This document shows, in pieces, positions 50,974 through 62,700 of a stretch of DNA of 64,000 nucleotides. Origin of the DNA: Linepithema humile. Lineage: Eukaryota > Arthropoda > Insecta > Hymenoptera > Formicidae. Both the position numbers and the translations under genes were made by a program. The stretch covers positions 25,922,764-25,986,763 of the forward strand of contig NC_090129.1 in NCBI RefSeq assembly GCF_040581485.1, written 5' to 3'. The notes beneath the pieces are model-generated. The model saw only the letters and a list, made by a program, of their open reading frames with translations. It was not told the DNA's origin and searched no databases. Each line of letters begins with the position of its first letter. The first letter of the stretch is position 1.

Positions 50974-53188
50974 TTAGGGAACGATATTGTCTTCGTCGGG
51001 AAATATAGTAGATAAGAAAGACCAATCGTGATTGGCAAGCTGTACGCTGAATTCGTCCGTATCCTCGTTTTCGTTTGTCGGCGTGACTACGGGTTTCGTC
51101 GGCCGTGATGCTTCATTATCGCTCAGATCCGAGGGATCGTCCCGAGCATCGTCATCGCTGTCTCTGAAAATTGCGAGAAGGTCAACATAATGCTGCGACG
51201 TAAAAATAACGTGTGTAATTTGCACAAGTTAATTTTATACTTGAAGCTAATACCTAAAGCTTTCGGCACTTTTCAAGTGACTCTTCGACGACTGTTGCCC
51301 TCCCAACGACAGGATAAACGATGAGCACAGCAATCTCATCGGCGGCAAAGTGTGCGCTGACACACTGAGCAGCTGTAAAAACAAAGTTATGAATTAGCAT
51401 AACGCGAACAAGTAAATGTAACAAATCCAAATTAATATTATCAGTTAAAGTTTTATACGTGCGTGCACGTATCTTGCAACGAATTAAAATGTTTGCCACG
51501 CAGCACCGGTGACAACCGGCGGTAACCGGTCGACTAATTAGTTTTAAGGCTAACACGACACACCTCCAAGTGAAAATTTGTGCAATTCTCGTAATCTTCT
51601 ACTTCAAGATCTAGGTTGATTCGTCTGTTGCATCCCACACGAATATTCTCCGCAACACCGTGTACACTTTAGAGCGACAAACGAAACTGTATGTTATAGC
51701 TAAAGCTCAAAATATATTTTAATCCCGTTGAAAAAGTAACACAAATTTGCAATTGTTGTTCTGCACAAGTTCCTTCTCCAATAAATATTTTAAATACCAA
51801 GATACATGCAAAGTTATACTACATTTGACAATTAATGCAGCATTAATATCTCTCTTTTATCAAAGCGTCCATCAAGCGTATCAAAAACACTTCACAGAAA
51901 CTCTTGTTTCGTTTCTTGATAATTGTTGACACTGTTGAATTATACTGTCGACGGTGTGACGTATGTATTTGGACCAAAATGAATATTTGGGTTTTTTCCT
52001 CGCCTCTAACTTTTAGGATGACGCAAATGCTCCGGTAATAACGTCGGTTAAATTTCACAGAACAGTGACGACAATATTCACGAAATTACTCATACGAAAA
52101 AGACGCCTGGAGAATGTAGTTTATTGTCGCCTTAATCAAGACAATTACCAGCCGTAAAGTCTGATGTTCCCTCACGCGCCTCTATTTTCATAGTAATGCG
52201 GTCATTAGTAAAGTACTTGCGTACAACAGTGCGCTAAACGTGGAAAAGAAGATATCCTAGTTGCTATTCTCGGCATGAAAGTGTTATTTTTAGCGCAGGA
52301 AGAAGCGTCTAGTCTTTTCTTCATTTTAACAAGAATTATTTAATTGCTAAACGTCAAAATATACACAATTAACACAACTAAAATTAATGTCTGTTAAACC
52401 ATTATGTTAAAACTAAGATAAAATCAGCAGCTGTACAAAATCATTTAAATATAGTAAAATATATTTTTTTTTTTTAATTTAAACAAATTGCGGCCATAAA
52501 ATATTGGTAACAATAATCAAACAATTGGTAACAATAATCAAACAATTGGTAACAATATAGAGACAGATTGATCTAAACTTTGCGTTCTATACCGCCACGA
52601 CATTTTATTAGCAGGTATCAATGGTAACAATCGAGACGGTCGCCGAAGAAGATAAGACTTTGTTCCTGCTGGCCTGGTTTTACGTGTACGAGCAATTCTG
52701 CGACAGATGCTATTTTCGCATTGCACGGGGTATTCCATTGTTATCGATGCAATGAAACATTTCGAAAATTACGAGATACAAATTTCACTCATTTTGAACA
52801 TTATTTGTTATGGAAGCGAGACTTTGTAACAATTAATTTATCTATAGTGAAGTCATTTGGAACATTTTACAACTATGTCAATCTTTTCAATGATTTAATA
52901 AAAGTATTCAAATTAAAGTTTTTAAATATGAATGATTAACAGATTATTCAACTCGTCTATAAATGAGCTGTAAAATTATTTACTTATTTTAAAAACTAAA
53001 TATCAAGACTAATCTTATTATATATTTTTTTAATATCAAACAAAATGCTTTAATTAAAATAGAATACTTTCTATGACTTCTTTTTTATTGTATACGTATG
53101 AAAATGAGCTCAACGACCTGTTGTGATAGTTAAATATATTCAAAAACATGCATTTCGTCAGAATAGTACATTTTTATCTGGAGTGAAT

Positions 53189-53219
<31 letters not shown>

Positions 53220-56200
53220 CAAACAAAGTTACTTTTACCATATTCATTTCTGATAGCAGTGGAATACATTCCGTTCTCGCGCACATAACTAATTTCGATA
53301 AATTCTTCGATGAGATATTTCTCGAGTTTATTTTCGACACGGCGGATTAATTATTCGATACGGATGCGATGTATGTGTTACATCGAGCGGCGTTCGGTCT
53401 TATCTGCCTTTTTCCAATATACAACCGCCTCACTCTGTTCAATTTGCCAGGGCAACATGCCGCCCACACGAAGAAAAGACAAGACGGCTGATAACGCTCA
53501 CCGTGAAAACACTAAAATATATGTAAGAATGCATGAATAGGTGCTGCAGTGCCAAAGCGATAGACAGAGTCTGCGATACAGCGGCTGTGACGTGAGAGGC
53601 AATAGGATTTCCAGCGAAGTTTGCCTGTTGTCCAGTTGTCCTAAAGGGACAACTAGAACGCCGTGAGAGGGTGGGAGTCTCTATATTAAATCATGGCGAG
53701 ACTCCTGCTGAAAGCCAGTCGTCCGCGGAGCGCTGAGACACACGTGGAAGATCCTCTCACCGTACCTCGGCTGTCGCAGAAAAAAAGTACTGAATATCAT
53801 TCTGTCATATCGTCCGAACGTGGTGATCTATGGATCTCATCAAAAAATCATTCGTGTCGACAAAGGCTGGATAGAATCGCTTGATATCATTCTGACGTAG
53901 AAATTTTGATGAATTCACATTTTTAGCTGAGGAAAGCTAAAGTTGAAAAAAAAAAAAAGAGCTTGAAGAGAGATTTAATCGCAATCAGGTCGCTTTGATT
54001 GAAAAGAGAGGAGCGGACCGAAAAGAACCGGGAAATTGGAGGAAACTCAGAATCTCTTTAAGCATCTCGTGAATAAAAGCCGGTTTCGGAAATGAAGCTG
54101 ACTGGATTAAAATTGTTGTCGTGCCTGTTTACTACGTTATTACTCGCAGTGGCTACGCTTGGATATCCCGCCAGCAACAGTGAAGCAGTAAGTCTTTGTA
54201 CGCAGAGTGCTTTAACAATTTTCGATCATCGGGAATCTCGCTCTTGCAAATCGCACGAATGAGGCATGATACAGGATTTCTTTTTCTCATTGAATGTCCA
54301 TCATAAGAATTACTCGTATTTTTCTTCATTGTGAGCACGTGGGACGTGCATGATAACGTCGAAAGTATGAGTGGACGTTGGTCATTGAACGTTCCTCATT
54401 GAACCAATCTTTATATGCTCGAGAGAGTGCGATGATGCATCTAATCACATCGAGCCGTAGGTGGTATGTGATCTTATAAACAGGAAGACTTTCGGCCAAG
54501 ATCTCAATGACTTTTGACCCTCTTAGTAGTTCGGCCTGATTTCGAGCGCGGCCAGTTGTCATTATATATTATCTCATCGAACAATTTCTTTTTCCTTTCT
54601 GCACTTCTACTAATTTTTTGCGCATCGATAACTTTTTCTTTCTTTAATAATCCTAATAATCCTGTTTAAGCTATACAATTTGCAGGCAATCGAGAACATG
54701 AGGCAGATTCCGCAATGGCATTGTCTACGCTACAGAAAATTTGATTTTGTTCGTCGCTGTCGGAATTATCGTTTAGGAAGGAGACACTGACAAATGGACA
54801 TTCAATACGATCCGCGACTGACAACCAAGATGCACTACGGCAAATTTCGTCGTCCTGTTATGCAGAATATGCCATTTTAATTTCTTAAGCCATATAATTA
54901 AGCTTAAGTTTATTTAAATTATATACATATAATTTTAAATTATATGACAAACATATATAAATGCATTTATGTTAAAAGGCATAAATGCCTTATATTAGAA
55001 ATTCATGTTAAGTGCATCAAAAAATATTCTATTTTTGTTATCTCATTTTTACTAACAAGTCTCTTCATTTTTTCGTATCCATATTTTTTCACACTTTTGA
55101 AAATAAAAAAAAAATTCTTATTTATTCTTTCTAAATTGCATATAAAATACCCAAAATTGAAACAATTTATTATGCTTCTTTTATGAAAAATATCCACACA
55201 TAATTTATTCTCAAATTTGTTTCTTCAATTTATTTTAGATTAGTTAATTTGCATTTATTTTTCAAATTGTCAAATATTACTTATTTTAAACTTGATCTCA
55301 AATAATGAAATTTATTTATATTATTCAACACAAATACTACTTTTGTTGCCGTAATATATCATGCCGTGCAAGAGTGTTGCCAGTAAAGACAGATATGCAA
55401 AGAATATAATGGGAATTCCTCCGAGTCGCATAATTTCTATATCATGGTAAAACAAAATAGATAACAATAGTTTATATTAATTTCAATGTGCCGAAGTAGA
55501 AAATATTTAAAATACTTATTATAAAATAAAATTTACTTTAAACTCAAAAAATTTACATGCGCGACTTGTAGGAATTTCTGGATAAAACATAGATTTCAAA
55601 ATTCAAAATTGTACCTACTTCTTCTACCATTCCTTTTCCCGGTATGCCGAGATGTTCATGAACTTGTGCAACTGTCTGCTCTTTACTCGAAGACGTTTGA
55701 GCCGCTAGTAAGTTGGAGAAAGCGGTCAATGATGTTGTTCTTTTCTCTGACAGGATTTCTAAAGAAACACCCGCTTCAGATTCGGCCTCCAATGTGAGCA
55801 ATTCCTAAACAGATAATGCATTAGATAATAGAATGTAATGTATGTAAGCTACGTCTCCAATCCAAGTTGAAAAAATGTTGAACAATTACATATATTTTAT
55901 TCGCGTGATGTTTGAAACGTACCTGATTCGAATTCAAAAAGTATAGTTGTGACTTTCGTTGCCATTGGCCGAATGAAGGATTGCGTTTTTCTTGCAAATG
56001 AGGTACAAAAGTAGCCGCTAATATGGAACTGGTATTTTCGATAAGGCATGTTTTCTTGTAAATAGGCGTTGCGCTTTGTGGTGTAAACACAAACACTAAA
56101 GGTAAATAAATTATATTAGAAAATTAGGAAAATATATTACACGGTAGCATGAAAACGAGATATATCGTAGTATAGTAAGCTATAGTTACTAAATTAAAAG

Positions 56201-59043
56201 ACTTAATATGACTGTTAAAGTTACTAAATTAAAAGACTAAATATGACTGTTCCTTTGGCAATAAAATCAATAGAATATTAAAACACCTTGCGATAGAAAC
56301 ATACATGAGTTATCAGATGTAAATGCTGCCATATACGTGGATTTCGGATCGTATGTGAGACTCACGACATTCAAGGGTACGCTCCACGTTATAGCGAGAG
56401 TTAAAGTATTCCAAACCATTATGTGTTGCTGAGACGCAACCACTACCAGATGACAGCTTTCGTGTTTGCCAAATTCTACTCGTCTATTATTTGATAATTA
56501 TGCGTTAATAAAGAATTACTTCCTCGCTTAACTATATTAATTGATGACTAGAATATTTTACTACTTTTTGACTTACGTTATTGGATAGTTGTATTGAGAA
56601 TGTGTAAGACTGAATTTTAGTTCGCAAGTTTCAGGTATCCAGATTGTTAAAGTAGAGTGAAAACCAATAGCCAACAGTGAACCATCCATAGAAAAACCCG
56701 CATCTGTGGCGGCTAGATTACGATAGTCTCCCACGCCGTAACAATACCAATGTTTTGTCTTCTCTGCAGAAAATACAATTAAATCGATATGATGTTTCGC
56801 TAAATTCCGATGAAACTTGCTTCATTAACTAAATAAATATATGTACTTTCTACAGTCGAAGATTTTCCTAAGCTCCATAATTTGAATTTGTTATCTTTGC
56901 CGGTGGTAACTGCTAACCATTCTTCATCGTCAAATGTCGTGTCTGGCTGAAAATGTAACGCGTTTATTCCATTCTCATGAGGTAGTTCAATAGATGTATT
57001 TAACACAAAGCTAAAAACGTTAACAAATTATACATTAGTATTGTCGCGCTGTTCTGAATAAATGTAAGCAAAAAAAAATGTATATAGCGCACTCTTACAT
57101 CTGTTTATCCAGATCGTATGTCCAAAATTTTAATCTAACTTCAATAGACGAAATTTTATCATTCCGTTCTTCGACTGTTGCCATCCATGTGCCATTATGA
57201 TTCAGAGCTGTTTTTGTAACTTCTGTATTTACAATAATTACGTCGCGCTCTTGTGTCAGAAAGTTTTGTGCAGTTATATTAATCTGAAAAGGTTATCACT
57301 ATGTTACTTGTTCGTAATATTCTTATCGTATTGTTTAATATGTGATAAATGTTTCACTCACATTGTAGAGTAGATTCTTCGTATGAGTGTTATAAAATTG
57401 CACATGTCCAGTACGACTATTTAAAACGAGACTACCTGTTCTCGGATCCACGATAAGTCCCGCGGGAAACAAGTCTTTGGACGATGAGGCAACACCCCAT
57501 GTAAAATTTTGTATCACTGATGTCAATTTTCTTTGAGGATTTACAATAACAATACCTAATCAGAATACAAATAACCATTATAAACTTGTTATTATTAAGA
57601 AACTTTTGTAAAAAAGTAATAAAGGATTTTACCATTGTCTAAAGTTGATACAGCTACATACAAGTTATCAGATGCAATAGTGAGGTGTTTAATAGGCGCC
57701 GGTAATCGTGGAAGAAATGACTTGTGTTGCGGATTTGCTAGTGTCCACTTTACCAATACACATTCACCACCACCTGTATACATATGACCACCTGTAACAA
57801 ACAAATATATTACATCGTGTTAAATTATTACCAATAATATATATATTATAATTTCCAACATCTATTACCTGATATGCTAAATGCTATTTCCGTTACTGGC
57901 AATGTATGCCAATGAAAAACCGATGTATATGGTCGATTTAGGAATAAATTTCTCCACACTACTACACGGCCAGTAGAATCTCCTGTGGCAACGCATTCTT
58001 CTTCTGGATGTCCCGCTATACAAGTAGATAATCTACCTGTTCTACCAGTCTTGTGTCTACATATTTATATTATAAGTTTAAGATTTTATACGTGTTTTTT
58101 AATATATATAAATTAAATAAATATAATAAAAATTATTTTTCTTACAGTTTATCGACTAAATTTCTAGCTGGATTTAATATGTGTAAATCTGTATCTTGTA
58201 AAAGTGCTATTAAATTTTCTCCATGATTTCCAATTACATCAATGTAATACTCTGATGACTCTGTGCTAAAAAGTAAATAAATTATAAGAATATTTATGCA
58301 ATTATTAGAGAACAAACTATTTACTAAAACAAGAAAATTGATTAAAATGTCTCTTACACAATGTATATTGATTTTGTGCATATTCCATTTTCTATATCAA
58401 ATAAGAGTACATATATCTTCTTTCCACAGTTAGAAAGGTGAGTTATTAGTACTTGACATATCTCATTTCCTTGAAATGTTTTATACTTTATAATGTGAAA
58501 AGTTTTAATTTTTACCCCATAATTTGCTACAGCTTTTAAGTGCTGCAAAAAGTATAAATATATATTATATTTCTAATAGTTATAAACTCATTATAAAGCA
58601 AACTTATATTAAAATAAAAATCTTACTAGTTTCTTTGTAACAATGCCACTTTGACAATCCCAGAAATCCAGTTCCCCGCTTTCGGTACAACCAATAATAG
58701 TATTGGCGTTATCTGGATGTAATATTATTCCAGCAATTCTGTAATTCGAGGGTTCGAATTCTCGTACAAAGTCTCCTGTTTGTGTGCTGTACGCTCTTAT
58801 TACATTCTTCCATACTATATACAAAGTTCTAAAAAAATGCTCTCATGTTACACATTCTAATGATTTTGTATTTGAAGAACTGATTGAGACTCCAAAAAAT
58901 ATTAAAACTTACTCTGCGTTACTGGAAAATAATGGACGTTGATCAATTATACTTCCGCCGCCTTTCCTTTTCACAATTAAATCGTCCAGATCGACGAGAT
59001 TAACACTCTTGTCTGCAGCGTTTTTGACTAACTTCATTTGCAT
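50974..59043 (-). CDS. WDR75: WD repeat-containing protein 75 (WDR75; yeast Utp17/Nan1 orthologue)
   Basis: A complete gene of 853 residues in 15 coding exons on the minus strand: 59043-58913, 58828-58627, 58542-58358, 58265-58146, 58056-57869, 57791-57633, 57555-57362, 57283-57099, 57010-56847, 56763-56577, 56483-56305, 56095-55923, 55804-55619, 51372-51254, 51163-50974. All phases agree and the sum (2,562 nt) is in frame. The protein has two WD40 propellers; typical stretches are STGRVVVWRNLF, GGGECVLVKWTL, GLIVDPRTGSLVLN, GKDNKFKLWSL and FSMDGSLLAIGF. The C-terminal segment SAHTLPPMRLLCSSFI followed by an acidic tail is characteristic of WDR75. It acts in the nucleolus in the t-UTP part of the small-subunit processome, in pre-rRNA transcription and processing. 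Translation could start at either of two nearby ATGs (59043 or 59037). Intron 13 (51373-55618) hosts another gene on the opposite strand. Confidence 0.93.
52504..52555. repeat. 21-bp tandem repeat, about 2.5 copies
   Basis: The unit TTGGTAACAATAATCAAACA plus one A repeats exactly at 52504 and 52525, with a partial third copy. Confidence 0.9.
53189..53215. repeat. (GA)n microsatellite
   Basis: A 27-base AG/GA run. It lies about 0.9 kb upstream of the nested peptide gene and could bind GAGA factor; that role is speculation. Confidence 0.9.
54092..54790 (+). CDS. Putative secreted two-cysteine peptide precursor, nested in WDR75
   Basis: Two exons, 54092-54187 and 54686-54790, with GTAAGT donor and TTTGCAG acceptor, join in phase 0 to encode 66 residues. 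Residues 1-24 are a clear signal peptide (MKLTGLKLLSC, then LFTTLLLAVATLG). The rest holds two cysteines 11 residues apart (WHCLRYRKFDFVRRCRNY), several arginine pairs, and the ending RLGRRH, where GRR is a classical amidation and cleavage signal. This layout suggests a neuropeptide or other small secreted peptide with one disulfide. I cannot assign it to a known peptide family. After the TGA the same frame stays open for 29 more codons to a TAA at 54878. The gene lies on the opposite strand inside WDR75 intron 13. A non-coding leader probably begins near 53550-53690. Confidence 0.6.
54791..54880 (+). other. In-frame continuation after the peptide stop codon
   Basis: From 54791 the reading frame continues for 29 codons to TAA (54878-54880). 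The predicted text includes HYGKFRRPVMQNMPF, with further basic pairs like those of the peptide precursor. The TGA is followed by C, a context that can be leaky. It may be chance, readthrough, or a recent stop mutation. Confidence 0.3.
54881..55618. other. Proximal part of WDR75 intron 13
   Basis: AT-rich intron. A minus-strand frame around 55335-55455 was examined as a possible WDR75 exon and rejected, because the flanking exons join directly in phase. Confidence 0.45.
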
Positions 59044-59707
59044 CTTGATGTTTGTATATGTACACGATATGTTTAAAAATGTTGTTTTAAATTACATATA
59101 TGTGCACAGGAATTATCATAATTTTTAACTTAAGACACTTGGTAATTAGTAATTAATGGACACTTAGTAATTAGTATATCAATAATTAATATATATTTCG
59201 AACGAAGCACATGGTTCACTTCTCACTATTTGCCGCTCAGTGTGCATGTGTGCAGAAGTTCGCCATGGAAAATGAAATAAGAAGAGCGTAAACTCATCAT
59301 CTAAAACAGCAAGGTAATTGGACAAAACTCTAGGAAAAACTAAACAAAACTAGACTAAATATTTTTTCATTGGTACAACTCAAGCTGGACAAATTTTGTT
59401 TAGTTCCAGCAGAGTCCGCTACGAAGCGTGACAATCTCTGTGGTTGCATTGGGATATACGAGTGTACGAATCACGATAAATTGGACGAATAATTTTTAGT
59501 GTATCTAACAGCAATCGGTTATTCGTGGATGCATCAAATTCCACTTTTTGTAGATCCGTTGAGATAAAGTTATCGCGAACATATTAATTTGCTACGGTTC
59601 TACGTAAATTTCGTGTAATGTGATACATTCCGCTTTTTAGCCTGTGTCTTTAACAGTTCAAGCAATACTGTACCATTGCTCTAATCGACGTTGACGTTGT
59701 AACAACA
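59044..59707. promoter_or_regulatory. Shared divergent promoter region of WDR75 and PAXBP1
   Basis: Only 664 bases separate the start codons of two divergently transcribed genes. No TATA box was recognised at useful positions. Both products serve basic nuclear functions, so a bidirectional housekeeping promoter is likely. Confidence 0.6.
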
Positions 59708-62700
59708 ATGTCATTATTCAACAAACCGAAGCGAAATATACGCCGACGTCCTTTCAACGATGAGGATGAAGATAATGAGAACAGAATGGAAACGGAGGAC
59801 GCGCAGCCTATGAAAATTAAGACGAAGAAGAAGGATAAACCAAAGCAGACGCTCCTCAGTTTCGGAGAGGAGCTGGAACAAGGTGTATATACACACAGGC
59901 TTGTACATACAATGTGTGCAATTACTGTGCTACTCAATAATCTATTTTACACATATCTTATTATAATTCGCTTTAATTAAAAAATAGGACTGACTTATAG
60001 AATAATCCTAAACAAGGGTATCTTCGTAACCATAATGAAAGGACATAAAGAATGTTTTATAATACAGATGCAGTTTCATTTGAAACATAATATTTAGCTA
60101 ATAGATGTTATTACAGAATCAAATATTGTACAACATAGTATGTTCTAATTGAAATTGAAAGTTGAAATAAATTCCAGGGGACGATGGAGAGGTTTTTATA
60201 GTCAAGAAATCGTCAAGGAGCAAAAAACTGATGAAACAACTAGATCACGAAAGGAGAAAAAAGAAAGGTGAAGAGAAAATGCAAGTGGACACTGAGCAAG
60301 CGAATAAATCCATTAAGCAGGAAAAAGATTTAGAAATAAAGACAGATGATCTAGTAGTAAGCTATCTCTATGATGTTTTATTATTATTAGCATTTCTTCA
60401 ATTTAAGTAACTTATCATTTAATATATATATGTATATACAAAGAAGGTTTCTTACATCTTTCCGTAATATACTGGCTAATGTTTCAAGATTTGGAACAAC
60501 TGTGGGAGTACAGCAAGAAGACACATTTATAATACTTAAATATTATTTTTACACAATAATTATGTGTATATTTCATAAATTAACTCTCATATCAAATATT
60601 TTACTTAAAAATATTTTTTTTAATTATTAAATTTGGATAAATTAGAATTTATGATGGTTGTTTCGAATTCCATATCGTATAATGCTGCTTTTATCTTGAT
60701 AATTATGTGTACTAGCAGATAATTCTAGATAATGTCTATATTATAAAAATGAGGATTTTGTTATGAGTGCTCTTTGACTTATTTAATTATCTAATTGAGT
60801 GTCGCTATGTACACAATCATCTTGCAGTAAGCTGATTTTTTTTTAATTATAAATTAACAATTCTTAATGGATATTTCTGTATGATATATCTTGTTTCATT
60901 ACCATGTTATTTTATTAATAGAAGTACTTGATTTCAAAATTTATTAAAATTATATCTTGGGAATTTTGTCTTTCTTTGTAGAAAATTACTAACGTGTGAA
61001 ATACTTTTATAAATTTTGTAATTTTCATGCTTAAGTATGTATCTTTACTAAATGATATATAATCTTTATTGCTAGGTTAAAATAAAAAACACAGGACCCC
61101 TGATTTTAAATGGACGGGCTGCATTGGCAGCAGGAAAGGATGACTATACATCGGGTGAAGAGGAAGATGAACCTTGCAGTCACAAATTTAGGAAAAATAC
61201 AGATAAAGCCGAAACTATGAAAATACTTCTTGAAAGTATGTAATTCTTATATGATATATGAGCTAAAAAGTTAAATTTTGTTAATTCAGTAGTAAAATAT
61301 TTTTATATTAATGTGATAATTAATGTGATATATACTAATCATTATGTTTATTTAGGTGGATGTATACCTGATGCTGCTATGATCCATGCAGCGAGAAAAC
61401 GTAGACAAAAAGCGCGAGAATTAGGAACCGATTACATTCCTATTGAGGAACAAAGGTAGCATTTTGCTCTGTTAACAAAATTATTATATAAATGGATAAA
61501 TTATTTATATCTTTTTTATGACCCGTGTTGTATCTATTAATGACAAATTTGTATCTACAGCGATGACAAAGGCAAGTCAAGATTAATACGAGAAGAAGAT
61601 CATGATCGAAGTGACGATGATGATTCTCAAGATCGACTTGATATGACTATCAATACAGAAGCACGTGATAAAGAAAAAAGGAGAGAAGCGTTTCTTGCTT
61701 CTCAAGTCCCAATGAAATGTGAGTTAGAAATAATGTCCAACTTTTGATTTGATATTTATCCAAAGCATTTAAAGCCAGATAGAATGTGAAACATATTTTA
61801 ATTTAGTTTCAGACAATGAAAGTGAGCACGAAAATGAAGAAGAAGAATGGGAAGCTCAACAAATACGAAAGGGTGTAACTGGTGCTCAGGTAAAGGCGAA
61901 ATGCAGTAATAAGTTAAAATTGGAGAAAATCTTTCGTGGTTTGCAGATTGTAGCGGCACAGCAAGATTCTATGTTACAACAACAATACACAATGGGTATG
62001 AATGTTAATCAGATGATGGGATCTAATGTACCTTTAGAAATGGTATTAATGCCTGCGCCGCCGCCGCCACCGTCCATTCAACCACCAGATCCAACAAAAA
62101 TCGTGCCTGTTACACCACAGGAAGTTGTAAAGAAAATGCGTGCAAGGTTTTACATTTTTCTCTGAAAATATTTCTCAGATTTCACAGAAACAATTGTTAA
62201 AAAACAGTTTCTGTAAATGCATATTATTTTTTGAAGGTTGGACAGTTTGAAAGAGGTACATAGACGGCATCAGCAAGATCAGGAGCGTTTAGAGCAAGAA
62301 TTACGACAAACGATGAAAGAGTTGGACGAGGGTGAAATCCGCACGCCGCATTACGCACAACGCTTCAGATATTACCAAGAGTTGCGTGGGTATGTCACTG
62401 ACTTGGTAGAGTGTCTTGATGAGAAGGTGGGTTGATACGCTGTCACGTTTGATTTATGTGCACTGGGGTTTATCGTACAGTATGCGGCTGGCAGAGATTC
62501 TCCAGTCCCAGTAAAGTACCAGTAACTGACTATATTTTCATATTTACTATCTGAATTATGCAAAGTCATGTTTTAAAATTGAAGCATTGGCTGAATTTAT
62601 ATCAAATAATCATATGGCGCAATGATAATCTTTTTAATTGTATTAATTGAATTATTCTAGTTTTTATAATATATACTTCACTTTAAAAATATAAAATATA

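Larger units (their letters stand above)
51373..53600. other. Distal part of WDR75 intron 13
   Basis: Non-coding for WDR75. It contains a 21-bp tandem repeat (52504-52555) and a (GA)n run (53189-53215). Frames at 51400-51560 run on from the real exon and are not coding. Confidence 0.4.

Noticed and set aside
51254..51556. Minus-strand frame reading VFTAAQCVSAHF, reminiscent of a trypsin active site
   Set aside because: The real exon starts at 51372 behind a TTTTTACAG acceptor in a different frame, where it gives the conserved WDR75 C-terminus and joins the neighbouring exons in phase.
55335..55455. Hydrophobic minus-strand frame after WDR75 exon 13, considered as another WDR75 exon
   Set aside because: Exon 13 joins directly in phase 0 to the exon at 51372, giving the family-typical sequence; using this segment would truncate the protein.
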